64,000 bases of DNA from positions 121,611-185,610 of the forward strand of contig JBDHWG010000011.1 of the NCBI GenBank assembly GCA_039810085.1. Direction: 5' to 3'. Made by a program: the position numbers and the translations under genes. Below, piece after piece: positions 27,780 through 36,298 of the stretch (position 1 is the first letter of the stretch; the number at the start of each line of letters is the position of its first letter). The notes under the pieces were generated by a model, which was given only the letters and a program-made list of their open reading frames with translations, had not been told where the DNA came from and ran no database searches. The stretch comes from JBDHWG01 sp039810085 (GTDB lineage Bacteria; Chloroflexota; Anaerolineae; Epilineales; JAHCIE01).

Positions 27780-28519
27780 CGGTCCGGCCCGCGCTCCCCA
27801 GCGCCGAGCAGCAGGCCGATATGATGGCCGTCGTCCTGGCCCGGCGGCTGCGCGATGGCGAGCGCGTCTTTCACGGCGTGGCATCGCCGCTGCCCATGGT
27901 CGCCTGCCTTGTCGCGCAGCGCCTTCACGCGCCCAACCTCGTCTATCTGAACATCACCGGTAGCGCCAACCCCGTCCCCGAGACCCTTCCGGCGTCCACT
28001 GTGGACCCGCGCCTGCTGCGGGAGACGCGCAGCCTGGTAACCCTGGCCGAGCTATTCGACCTGTCGGCGCGCGGCGAGCTCGATACGGTGTTTCTGTCCG
28101 GCGTCCAGATCGACGCCGGGGGCCGCATCAACATGAGCGCCATCGGACCCTACGATCACCCGAAAGTGCGCCTGCCCGGCGGCGCGGGATCGGCGGCGCT
28201 CATGCCAACTGCGCGGCGGACACTCCTGTGGCGTACCAAGCACGATCCGCGCACCTTCGTCGAGAGGGTGGAGTTCGTCACCGCCGTCGGCAACGTCGAC
28301 CGCGTCGTCACGCCGCTGTGTGTCTTCAAACGGGTGGACGGTCGGCTACGCGTTGAGGAGATTTACCCCTACACGACACCCGAGGCGGTGCGCGCTGCCA
28401 CCGGCTTCGCGGTTGACGCGGACGAGACGACACCGGTCGCTCCACCGGTCTCCGATACCGAGCGCGCTGCGCTCGATGCGGTTGACCCCCACCACGTGCG
28501 GCTCATCGAGTTCGCCTAA
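27776..28519 (+). CDS. CoA-transferase-like protein, subunit B (GctB/IpdB type), catalytic Glu not seen
   Basis: A 247-residue beta subunit of the class I CoA-transferase fold. True transferases have a catalytic Glu in an ExG motif after a PNL-type strand; here the matching stretch reads APNLVYLNITGSANP, with no Glu. GGAGSAALMPTARR and FVTAVGN are conserved family segments. Loss of this Glu is known for IpdAB, which works as a hydrolase in steroid-ring breakdown. The pair may therefore be a CoA-thioester hydrolase rather than a transferase; this is inferred from an alignment by eye. Confidence 0.8.
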   Translation: MTVRPALPSAEQQADMMAVVLARRLRDGERVFHGVASPLPMVACLVAQRLHAPNLVYLNITGSANPVPETLPASTVDPRLLRETRSLVTLAELFDLSARGELDTVFLSGVQIDAGGRINMSAIGPYDHPKVRLPGGAGSAALMPTARRTLLWRTKHDPRTFVERVEFVTAVGNVDRVVTPLCVFKRVDGRLRVEEIYPYTTPEAVRAATGFAVDADETTPVAPPVSDTERAALDAVDPHHVRLIEFA

Positions 28520-28572
28520 TCAGGTAGGACAACGCAGAATGGCCCACCTGAGTGTCAGCGAAATTCTCCCGC

Positions 28573-29778
28573 CTAGAGAACAATGATCTCTTCGGGCGAG
28601 ACGCACAGGCTTTCGAGGCCGTTGTCCGTCACAACGGTGACGTTCTCGATGCCGACGCCGCCGACGCCGGGGAAGATTGCCTTGGGTTCCAGCGCCAGCA
28701 CCATGCCCGGCTCCAGCGCCCCCTTGTAGCCCTTCGCCAGCAGTGGCAGCTCGTCCACCTCCAGGCCGATGCCGTGGGCGACAAAGCCCACCCGCCCCTC
28801 CCCCGACCCCATGAACACATCCGCCATGCCTAGCTCGGCGGCGCGCGCTACCGCGATGTCATACACGTCCCCGCCCTTGACGCCCGGCACAGCGGCCCGG
28901 GCGACGGTCGCGTACACGTCGCGCATGGCTTCATGAGCGTCCACGAGATACTGCGGCAGCGGCCCGAGGCTGAAGATGCGCGTCTGGTCGGACAGGTAGC
29001 CGTCGACGCCGACCATGTAGTCGATGACAATCGGCTCGCCACGACGAATCATGCGCATCCCGGCGTTGATGGGCGACGCCACACTCACCCCCAACCCGCC
29101 AATAGGCCCATCGAAGTACGTGGCCTCGGCGGCGCTAGGGCCGGTCACAAGCGCGCCGTAAAACGGTTGCTGGTTCCAGTGACGCATCGGTGTGAGGCCC
29201 TGGTTGCCCAGCGCCCGTCCAACTGCCTCCAGCCGCCCGGCAAACTCGACCTCGGTCATGCCTTCACGAAGGATACCTGGCACCGCCTGGAGCATCCTGT
29301 CGATGAGGAGGCCCGCCTCGCGGATGCGGTCCAACTCCCACACGGACTTGACGGCGCGCAGCTCGCGCAGGATCCCGCCCACGTCCAACGCCTCCGCTCC
29401 GGCCCACAGACCCTCGTACTGCCGAAAGACCATGACCGGCATCACGTCCAGTTCCAGCCCGACGCGGCGGGGAGACTCACCTATCAGCTCGGCGACGATT
29501 TTGGGCAGGTCACGCAGCGAGCGCAGCGGCTGCGTCGGCCATGGCGATTCGCGCTCGGCGCGGCTCAGGCTCTTACGGGCCAGAAGCAGAGGCTTGCCCT
29601 CGGCCGGCACAATCAAGTGCGCCTGCTGGCGCGTGCCTGCCAAGTAGATGAGATCCGCACCCTGGATGATCAGGGCCACGTCAATCTCGGCGGCGCGCAG
29701 GCGAGCCTGAAATCGCGCGACACGATTTTCGAGTTCCTCACGCGGCACCAGGCGCAGCATCGTTGTCGTCGCTTCCAT
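28573..29778 (-). CDS. M24-family metallopeptidase (Xaa-Pro peptidase-like)
   Basis: A 401-residue creatinase/aminopeptidase-P-type protein. The N-terminal creatinase domain (about 1-160) is followed by the pita-bread catalytic domain. All five metal ligands can be placed: two Asp in IDYMVGVDGYLSDQTR, His in VAHGIGLEVDE, Glu in LALEPK and Glu in GIENVTVV. It likely clips X-Pro dipeptides or N-terminal residues. AAGGA lies upstream of the ATG, 22 bases after the rimO stop, so it is probably transcribed with rimO. Confidence 0.9.
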   Translation of the reverse strand: MEATTTMLRLVPREELENRVARFQARLRAAEIDVALIIQGADLIYLAGTRQQAHLIVPAEGKPLLLARKSLSRAERESPWPTQPLRSLRDLPKIVAELIGESPRRVGLELDVMPVMVFRQYEGLWAGAEALDVGGILRELRAVKSVWELDRIREAGLLIDRMLQAVPGILREGMTEVEFAGRLEAVGRALGNQGLTPMRHWNQQPFYGALVTGPSAAEATYFDGPIGGLGVSVASPINAGMRMIRRGEPIVIDYMVGVDGYLSDQTRIFSLGPLPQYLVDAHEAMRDVYATVARAAVPGVKGGDVYDIAVARAAELGMADVFMGSGEGRVGFVAHGIGLEVDELPLLAKGYKGALEPGMVLALEPKAIFPGVGGVGIENVTVVTDNGLESLCVSPEEIIVL

Positions 29779-29800
29779 TGGAATCGTCCTTGTCGTGGAG

Positions 29801-31216
29801 TTACACAGCCAGAGCTTTGCGGCGGGGACGCACCGGCGCAGCCACCGGATCGAGCGGACGGCCCAGCAGGTCGTAGTCCATCGCGCCGGTAATCTCGACG
29901 GCGATCCGTTGCCCGACCGGCATCTCGCGCTGGATGAGCACCATGCCGTCCACCTCTGGGGCGTCGCGGTACGTGCGGCCTACGCTCAGCCCGTCGCCCG
30001 CGCCCTCGATGAGCACGTCCAGCGTCCGGCCCACCTGGGCGCGATTGCGCTTCAGGCTGATAGTCTGTTGGCGCTCCATAGCCCGCGCCCGCCGCTCCTC
30101 CTTCACCTCTTGGGGAATCTGCTCGCCCATCGCCCCGGCCGGCGTCCCTTCCTCGCGGCAGTAGGTGAACACGCCGACCTTGTCCAGCTCGTGCTCGCTC
30201 AGGAAGTCCAGCAAGCCCTGGAACTCCTCCTCTGTCTCGCCCGGATAGCCGACGATGAAGCCGGAGCGGATGGCAATGTCAGGCATGGCGTCGCGCAGGT
30301 CGCGGATGTTGCGGCCCGCCACGCTCGGCGACGGACGGCGCATGCGCGCCAGGGTCGTCGCGTGGCCGTGCTGCAACGGCATGTCCAGGTAGTGGACGAT
30401 CTGGGGATGCCGCGCCATCGTCTCGATGAGCTTCGGCGTCACCCGGCCGGGGAAGGCATACATCAGGCGCAGCCAGACGCTCGTTGGTAACTCGGCGCAC
30501 AGGCGGTCGAGAAGCGGCGCGAGCTGATCCCGTTGGCCCCAATCGTAGCCATAGGCCGTTGTGTCCTGGGCAACGAGAATTAGCTCCTGCACCCCTTGCT
30601 CCACGAGCGTCAGGGCTTCCTGGACGACAGCATCCGCAGGCTTGCTGCGCCACGGACCTTTGATGCCGGGGATGGTGCAGAAGGCGCACGGCGCTGAGCA
30701 GCCGTCAGCGATCTTGAGGTAGGCGCTGACGCCCACGTGCCGACGGCGCACCGGGTTGATGATGGCCTCGGCGGGCATGGCCTCGTCACGATTGGGGACG
30801 AGGGCAATCGTCGGCTGGAGCAGGTCGGGCATCACGACAAAGCCGGCGTCGGGAATGTCGCCGTAGCGGTCGCGGCGCAAGCCGGCGACGAGATTGGCGA
30901 TCTCGTACCAGCGCCGCGTGCTGAGAACGGCATCGACGGCGGGAACCTCCCGCTGGAGCGCCTCGCCGGCGCGTTGCACGAGGCAGCCGGTGGCGATGAG
31001 AAGCTGGCCGGGACGTTTTTTCGCGCCAAGGTCTTTCAGAACAGCGAGCGACTCGTCCTTGGCGGGACCAATGAAGCCGCAGGTATTGACAATTAACACG
31101 TCGGCGCGGTCCGGGCGCTGCGTCGGACGGTAGCCCGCGTTGGCCAGCAGCCCTGACATGCCCTCCGAGTCGACAACATTCTTTGGACAACCAAGTGTCA
31201 CCAGGTGATAGCGCAT
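29801..31216 (-). CDS. rimO: Ribosomal protein S12 methylthiotransferase
   Basis: A 471-residue radical-SAM methylthiotransferase that modifies an Asp of ribosomal protein S12. The N-terminal UPF0004 domain has Cys in LGCPKN, NTCGF and ATGCLVQ for the auxiliary cluster. The radical-SAM cluster is CSAPCAFC, and a TRAM domain ends the protein. LGCPKNVVDSE is characteristic of RimO rather than MiaB. The ATG at 31216 is preferred (GAGGA upstream, conserved N-terminus), not the in-frame ATG at 31246, which overlaps the -10. Confidence 0.94.
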   Translation of the reverse strand: MRYHLVTLGCPKNVVDSEGMSGLLANAGYRPTQRPDRADVLIVNTCGFIGPAKDESLAVLKDLGAKKRPGQLLIATGCLVQRAGEALQREVPAVDAVLSTRRWYEIANLVAGLRRDRYGDIPDAGFVVMPDLLQPTIALVPNRDEAMPAEAIINPVRRRHVGVSAYLKIADGCSAPCAFCTIPGIKGPWRSKPADAVVQEALTLVEQGVQELILVAQDTTAYGYDWGQRDQLAPLLDRLCAELPTSVWLRLMYAFPGRVTPKLIETMARHPQIVHYLDMPLQHGHATTLARMRRPSPSVAGRNIRDLRDAMPDIAIRSGFIVGYPGETEEEFQGLLDFLSEHELDKVGVFTYCREEGTPAGAMGEQIPQEVKEERRARAMERQQTISLKRNRAQVGRTLDVLIEGAGDGLSVGRTYRDAPEVDGMVLIQREMPVGQRIAVEITGAMDYDLLGRPLDPVAAPVRPRRKALAV

Positions 31217-31245
31217 CGTTTGTTCCTCGTTTGCATAACCGTCCA

Positions 31246-31274
31246 ATTATAGACGCTCGACTCGTCGTGGTCAA
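31246..31274 (-). promoter_or_regulatory. Promoter of rimO
   Basis: On the minus strand TTGACC (31274-31269) and TATAAT (31251-31246) are 17 bp apart, 30 bases before the rimO start codon. Eleven of twelve consensus positions match. Confidence 0.75.
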
Positions 31275-31337
31275 AGGCACGTAACTTGATGTGCGCTAAG
31301 ATAGAGGGACTTTGACTTTCGCATCAGGAGACTCACT

Positions 31338-33362
31338 ATGAAAATGCCAGCCCTATCGATGCGCTGGAGCGCCGCGATTGCCCGCTGGCTCGACCACGTG
31401 CAGCCCTCCGGCGTCGTCGTCCTGGGAGCAGCGGCCCTCGCCGTGGGCGTCGCCACCGGGATGGGCGTGTGGCTGTACAAACAGATCATCTTGTGGGTGA
31501 CACAGATCGCATTCGGCGGGCTGGGCGGCGCTCTATCCCCCCTGGGGCATTGGACGGTTGCGCTCGTCCCAGTCGTCGGCGGCCTCATCGTGGGCCTGCT
31601 GCTGCACTTCTTCATTGGCGAAGAGAGAAGTCACGGTGTCGCGGGCATCATGGAGGCCGTGGCCCTGGCGGGCGGGCGCCTCCGCTATCGGCGCATGCCC
31701 ATCAAAGTCGGCATCTCCGGCGTCGCTATCGGCTTCGGCGCTTCCGTGGGGCCGGAGGATCCGTCCGTTCAGCTCGGCGCGAACCTCGGCTCGATGGTCG
31801 GTCAACTTGGCCGCCTCTCCGACGACAGCATTCGCACCCTCGTGGCGGCGGGCGCGGCAGCGGCCATCTCGGCCACGTTCAACGCGCCCATCGCGGGCGT
31901 GTTCTTCGCCCTGGAAATCATCCTGGGCGAACTCACCGGGCCAACGTTTGGCGTCGTTATCCTGGCATCGGTCGCCTCGGCGGTCTTCATGCAAGCCGTC
32001 GCGGGCAGCCAGCCTGCCTTCCACGTTCCCACCTACGAGTTCCGCTCGTGGGTGGACCTGCCGCTGTACGCCCTGCTGGGCGTGCTCGCAGGCGTCATCG
32101 CGGCCCTCTACATCTTCCTCATCTATCGCAGCCAGGCGGTTTTCCGCGAACTGGCGCTGCCCCGCTGGGCCAAGCCGGCCCTGGCGGGTCTGCTCGTCGG
32201 ATGCGTCGGCCTCTTCCTACCCCAGATTTTCGGCGTGGGCTACGACACCATCGAGAAGCTCTTGAACGGCGAGCAAATAGGACTTCTGCTGGTCCTGGCG
32301 CTGCTAGCTGCGAAGATCATCATGACGCCGACGAGCCTGGCGGGCGGCTTCATCGGCGGCGTGTTCGCGCCTTCACTCTTCCTGGGCGCGACCCTGGGCA
32401 GCGCCTACGGCATGGCCGTTCACTACCTCATGCCGAACTATGCGGTTATTCCACCAGCCTTCGCCCTCGTCGGCATGGCCGCAGTTCTGAGCGGCACTGT
32501 GCGCGCGCCGCTGACGGCCATCCTGCTCCTGTTCGAGATGACCGGCGACTACCGCATCATCCTGCCAGTCATGTTTGCGGCGGGCCTGAGCCTCCTCGTC
32601 GCCCGCTGGCTCCAGCCCCACTCGGTCTATGAGTACGGCCTGGCGCTCAAAGGGATTCGCCTGGAGCGCGGGCGCGACGTGGAAGTCTTGGAGAGCATCA
32701 CCGTCGGCGAGGTCATGCGCTCCAACCTGCCCACGCTGTCCCAGGACGCCACGCTCGCCACGGCTGCCGAGATGTTCACGACGACGCATCACCACGGCTT
32801 GCCCGTCGTCGATGCTCAGGGCAACCTCGTGGGCATCTTCACGGTGTCCGACCTGGAGCGAGCCGAAGCCCTAGACACTGCGGAGCCAGCCAAGATTGGG
32901 GCCGTCTGCACTCGTGACCTCGTCGTTGCCTACCCCGAGGAGAGCATCGGCAGCGCCTTGCGCCGGATGAGCGTGCGCGACATCGGGCGGCTGCCCGTCG
33001 TCGCGCAGGACAACCCGCGCCATCTCCTGGGCATGCTGCGGCGCAATGATCTTGTGCGCGCCTACGACCTGGCTCTGACGCGCCGCACGGCCATTCGCCA
33101 CCAGGCGCACCAGATTCGCCTCGGCGCTTTCACGAATGTCGATGTCGAAGAGGTCACTGTTGCGCCGAATGCCGTGTGCGCGGGCAAGGCGCTCAAGGCG
33201 CTGCACTGGCCGCGCGAGTCGGTCATCGCTACAATTCGGCGCGGTCGCCAGATCGTCATTCCCCACGGCGACACGGTGGTCCAGCCAGGCGACGTCATCG
33301 TCATTGTCGCCGATGAGACAGCGAGCGCAGAGATACGCCGTTTGTGTGGCTCGTCGGGCTAA
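31338..33362 (+). CDS. ClC-family chloride channel/transporter with CBS pair and TrkA-C domain
   Basis: A 674-residue ClC protein. About ten membrane segments lie between residues 25 and 425; SVGPEDPSVQLGA holds the gating Glu position (GxExP type). Two CBS domains (about 450-575, starting TVGEVMRSNLPTL) can bind adenine nucleotides, and a TrkA-C/RCK-C domain (about 590-670, ending QPGDVIVIVA) closes it. The usual GSGIP selectivity loop is not seen; AVALAGGRLRYRRMP stands there, as in a known prokaryotic subgroup. The ion could be chloride or another anion. AGGAG precedes the ATG. Confidence 0.9.
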   Translation: MKMPALSMRWSAAIARWLDHVQPSGVVVLGAAALAVGVATGMGVWLYKQIILWVTQIAFGGLGGALSPLGHWTVALVPVVGGLIVGLLLHFFIGEERSHGVAGIMEAVALAGGRLRYRRMPIKVGISGVAIGFGASVGPEDPSVQLGANLGSMVGQLGRLSDDSIRTLVAAGAAAAISATFNAPIAGVFFALEIILGELTGPTFGVVILASVASAVFMQAVAGSQPAFHVPTYEFRSWVDLPLYALLGVLAGVIAALYIFLIYRSQAVFRELALPRWAKPALAGLLVGCVGLFLPQIFGVGYDTIEKLLNGEQIGLLLVLALLAAKIIMTPTSLAGGFIGGVFAPSLFLGATLGSAYGMAVHYLMPNYAVIPPAFALVGMAAVLSGTVRAPLTAILLLFEMTGDYRIILPVMFAAGLSLLVARWLQPHSVYEYGLALKGIRLERGRDVEVLESITVGEVMRSNLPTLSQDATLATAAEMFTTTHHHGLPVVDAQGNLVGIFTVSDLERAEALDTAEPAKIGAVCTRDLVVAYPEESIGSALRRMSVRDIGRLPVVAQDNPRHLLGMLRRNDLVRAYDLALTRRTAIRHQAHQIRLGAFTNVDVEEVTVAPNAVCAGKALKALHWPRESVIATIRRGRQIVIPHGDTVVQPGDVIVIVADETASAEIRRLCGSSG

Positions 33363-33454
33363 CCTCGCACTCCGCTGCGGCTTGCCGCCAGGCGCACATG
33401 GTGGCACAATAGGCCCTACGCCTGACACCCACCCCGCCACAACGGAGATCCCCG

Positions 33455-35098
33455 ATGACCTCACTCATTGTGCGCGACCTCGCGCCGGACCTGATCCTCT
33501 ACAACGGCCAGATTACCACATTCTACGCCCCTATGCCGCGCGCCTCGGCCCTCGCTGCCAAGGATGGCCGCGTCGTGGCGCTTGGCAGTGACGCGGAGGT
33601 CCTGGCGCTGGCCGGGCCAGTCACGCAAACCGTGGACCTCGGCGACCGCACGGCCGTCCCCGGCTTCAACGACGCCCACAACCACCAGCTCGAGCTTGGT
33701 CTGAAGCTCAACCGCCTCCAAGTAGAGAACTGCCAGTCCATCGCCGAGATGGTGGAGATGGTGCGCGAGGCGGCAAAAGACACGCCACCCGGCGAATGGA
33801 TTATCGGCGAGGGCTGGAACGAGTCGTACTTCGTCGAGAGCCGCCTGCCCACACGCCACGACCTGGACGCCGCCACGATCCGCCACCCGGTGCTCCTCAA
33901 GCGATTCTTCAACATGGATGTGGTCAACAGCCACGCCCTGGAATTGGGGCAGGTCACGGCCGAGACGCCGGACCCGCCGGGCGGAAAGATCGAGCATCTG
34001 CCGGACGGCTCGCCCTCCGGCATCCTGCGCGCGTCGGCCAAGCTGTTCTGCCGCTCGCTGCTGCCCGACCCAACGCCGGAGGAGGCCGTCGCCGCCCTCG
34101 ACGCGGCGAGCTGCGCCTACCTTTCCTACGGCATCACCAGCATCCTGGATCCGGGGCTGCGCCCGTGGGAGATGCGCGCCTACCTCCAGGCGCGGCAGGC
34201 CGGTAAGCTGCACACCCGCTCTAGCCTGCTGGTCTCGTGGCACGGCTTCCGGGAAGACGAGACCGAGGAAGAGCTGGACCGCCGCGCCGCCGACCTGGGC
34301 GTGTTCAGTGGGCTGGGCGACGACTGGCTGCGCCTCGCCGGGCTGAAGATGGCCGTCGATGGCGGGACGACGAGCCGCACCGCCTGGATGTTCCAGCCGT
34401 TCCTCGGTGAGACCGAGGTGCGCGACTATAACCGCCTCAATCCGGCCGACCTGCGCCGCTACTTCGCCCGCGGCCACGCCCTTGGCTGGGACATCAGCAT
34501 CCACGCCATCGGCGACCGAGCGCACCACGAGGCCGCGGCCGCCTTCGCCGACGTCATCGCCGCCGCGCCGCCCCGCGACCACCGTCACAACCTCATCCAC
34601 GCCTACTTCGCCAGCGAGGAGAGCCTCCAGCACATGGCGCGGCACAATCTAGCGGCGGTCATCCAGCCGACGTTCATCTACTTCGAAGGTGACGACCTGT
34701 TCCGCGACGTTGGCCCTGGGCTGGCGCACCGCTACAAGCCGATGCGCACGTACCTGGATCGGGGCATTCGCGTCGTGGCGACGAGCGACATCCCCAGCAC
34801 CGTCCACTACAACCCGATGATTAGCCTCTACAGCCTGGTCACACGCAAGACGCACAAGGGAACGCTCATCGCTCCACAGGAGGCGGTCAGCCGCGAGGAG
34901 GCGCTGTACGCCTACACTGTCGCAGGGGCGTGGCTGACGCGGGAGGAGGACCACAAGGGGCCACTCGCGCCGGGCTACCTGGCCGACATCGCCGTGTTGG
35001 ATCGAGACTATTTCACGGTCCCGGAAGAGGAAATCAAGGACATCAAAGTCGACATGACCGTCATCGACGGGCGCGTTGTGTTTAGCCGCCAAGTCTGA
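33455..35098 (+). CDS. Amidohydrolase family 3 protein, YtcJ-like
   Basis: A 547-residue amidohydrolase. The HxH metal motif is FNDAHNH, a later His is in SIHAIGDRAHHE, and the catalytic Asp is in VATSDIPSTVHYNP. The beta-sandwich wraps both ends (DLILYNGQITTF at the start, GYLADIAVLDRD at the end). YtcJ-like enzymes hydrolyse N-substituted amides such as formamides, but the substrate here is unknown. The ATG at 33455 follows GGAGATCCCCG. The ACMSD-like gene starts 12 bases after the stop, suggesting a two-gene unit. Confidence 0.88.
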   Translation: MTSLIVRDLAPDLILYNGQITTFYAPMPRASALAAKDGRVVALGSDAEVLALAGPVTQTVDLGDRTAVPGFNDAHNHQLELGLKLNRLQVENCQSIAEMVEMVREAAKDTPPGEWIIGEGWNESYFVESRLPTRHDLDAATIRHPVLLKRFFNMDVVNSHALELGQVTAETPDPPGGKIEHLPDGSPSGILRASAKLFCRSLLPDPTPEEAVAALDAASCAYLSYGITSILDPGLRPWEMRAYLQARQAGKLHTRSSLLVSWHGFREDETEEELDRRAADLGVFSGLGDDWLRLAGLKMAVDGGTTSRTAWMFQPFLGETEVRDYNRLNPADLRRYFARGHALGWDISIHAIGDRAHHEAAAAFADVIAAAPPRDHRHNLIHAYFASEESLQHMARHNLAAVIQPTFIYFEGDDLFRDVGPGLAHRYKPMRTYLDRGIRVVATSDIPSTVHYNPMISLYSLVTRKTHKGTLIAPQEAVSREEALYAYTVAGAWLTREEDHKGPLAPGYLADIAVLDRDYFTVPEEEIKDIKVDMTVIDGRVVFSRQV

Positions 35099-35110
35099 AA
35101 AGGAGCTGCC

Positions 35111-36109
35111 ATGCCCATCATCGACTTCCACAACCACGTCTACCCACCCCAGTACATCGAGGCGCTGCGCGTCGGGCCGAGCGCCTACCGTGTCACCTTC
35201 GACAGCGACAACAACCCGGTCCTCCACTCGCCCGGCGACTACAACGTGGCGGTGCCGGGCCATCGCCTGATGGACGTTCGCCAGGAAGTGCTGGACGCGG
35301 ACGGCGTAGACATGCAGGTCATCTCGCTGACCGCGCCGGGAACGCTCCTGGAGACGCCGGCTCGTGGCGTCGAGTTAGCGCGCCTGGTCAATGATGCCTT
35401 CGCCGGCATCCAGCGCGACTACCCGACGCGCTTCGTGGCCCTGGCGACGCTGCCGCTGCACGATCCAGAAGCGTCGGTCGCTGAGCTTCAGCGGGCGGTA
35501 GGACAGTTGGGACTCAAGGGGGCGACGCTGTTTGGCAACATCAACGGCGTGGCGTTGAGCGACGAGCGCTTCTGGCCGCTGTACGAAGCGGCGAACGAGA
35601 TGAGCCTCACGTTCTTCATCCACCCGACGTACCCGGTCGGCGTCGAGGCGATGCTCGACTACATGCTCATGCCGCTGGTCGGCTTCCTGGCCGACACGAC
35701 CCTCGCCGCTGCCAGCCTTGTGTTCAGCGGCGTGGCGGAGCGCTTTCCCAACATTCGCTGGGTGCTGGGCCACCTCGGCGGCGCGATTCCCTACCTGGCC
35801 GAGCGCCTGGACCGCGGCTTCGAGGCGTATGACGTGTGCCGCCGCAACATCGACCGGCTGCCAAGCGAGATTCTGCGCGAGAACTTCTACTACGACACGG
35901 TCAACTTCGACCCGCGCTGCCTGAAGCTCGCCATCGACTTCGCGGGCGCCGACCACGTGGTCGCGGGCAGCGACTACCCGCACCTGATCGGCAGCATCCC
36001 CAAGATGATCGCCAGCATCAACGCCCTCGACATCTCGGTGGACGAGCGCGCGGCCATCCTGGGCGGCAACACGACGCGCCTCCTCGGCCTCAGCACTGTC
36101 GCGGCGTAG
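35111..36109 (+). CDS. Amidohydrolase family 2 protein, ACMSD-like decarboxylase/hydrolase
   Basis: A 332-residue TIM-barrel protein. DFHNHVYP at the N-terminus gives the HxH metal ligands, HLGG a further His and AGSDYPHLIG the Asp. The family includes ACMSD, gamma-resorcylate decarboxylase and isouracil-type hydrolases. AAAAGGAG lies 5-6 bases before the ATG. With the YtcJ-like gene just upstream it may act in breakdown of an aromatic or heterocyclic amide, an inference from position only. Confidence 0.87.
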   Translation: MPIIDFHNHVYPPQYIEALRVGPSAYRVTFDSDNNPVLHSPGDYNVAVPGHRLMDVRQEVLDADGVDMQVISLTAPGTLLETPARGVELARLVNDAFAGIQRDYPTRFVALATLPLHDPEASVAELQRAVGQLGLKGATLFGNINGVALSDERFWPLYEAANEMSLTFFIHPTYPVGVEAMLDYMLMPLVGFLADTTLAAASLVFSGVAERFPNIRWVLGHLGGAIPYLAERLDRGFEAYDVCRRNIDRLPSEILRENFYYDTVNFDPRCLKLAIDFAGADHVVAGSDYPHLIGSIPKMIASINALDISVDERAAILGGNTTRLLGLSTVAA

Positions 36110-36134
36110 CCGCTTATCAGAGCCAAGACCCAGA

Positions 36135-36214
36135 GTTGCCACAGAGGCACAGAGAGCAGAAAGACAAAAAAAGTATGATGTAGGTCTCCCTCTGTGTCCT
36201 CTATGCCTTTGTAG
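36135..36214. repeat. Dispersed imperfect palindrome, family A (diverged copy)
   Basis: The left arm GCCACAGAGGCACAGAGAGC and the right arm CCCTCTGTGTCCTCTATGCC are imperfect inverted copies around an A-rich centre of about 20 bases. It belongs with the element at 6037-6112. It lies between the convergent amidohydrolase and RodZ-like genes. Confidence 0.65.
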
Positions 36215-36241
36215 CAGTCCCATGAGTGACCGTTGAAATAG

Positions 36242-36275
36242 CATCAGCCGCTCACCATATGGTGAACGGCTGATG
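36242..36275. terminator. 34-bp near-perfect palindrome between convergent genes, likely terminator
   Basis: CATCAGCCG, then TCACCATATGGTGA, then CGGCTGATG form one continuous palindrome with a single mismatched pair (36251 and 36266). The T-tracts on both sides are short (TATTT on the minus strand). It probably ends transcription of the RodZ-like gene and perhaps also of the opposing unit; a protein-binding site is an alternative. Confidence 0.55.
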
Positions 36276-36298
36276 TACTCTTTGCCCCGGCGACAGCA

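Noticed and set aside
33461..34645. A 394-codon open frame opposite the YtcJ-like amidohydrolase
   Set aside because: The sense strand has all amidohydrolase motifs; the antisense frame has only the Val/Gly/Arg-rich bias of a shadow.
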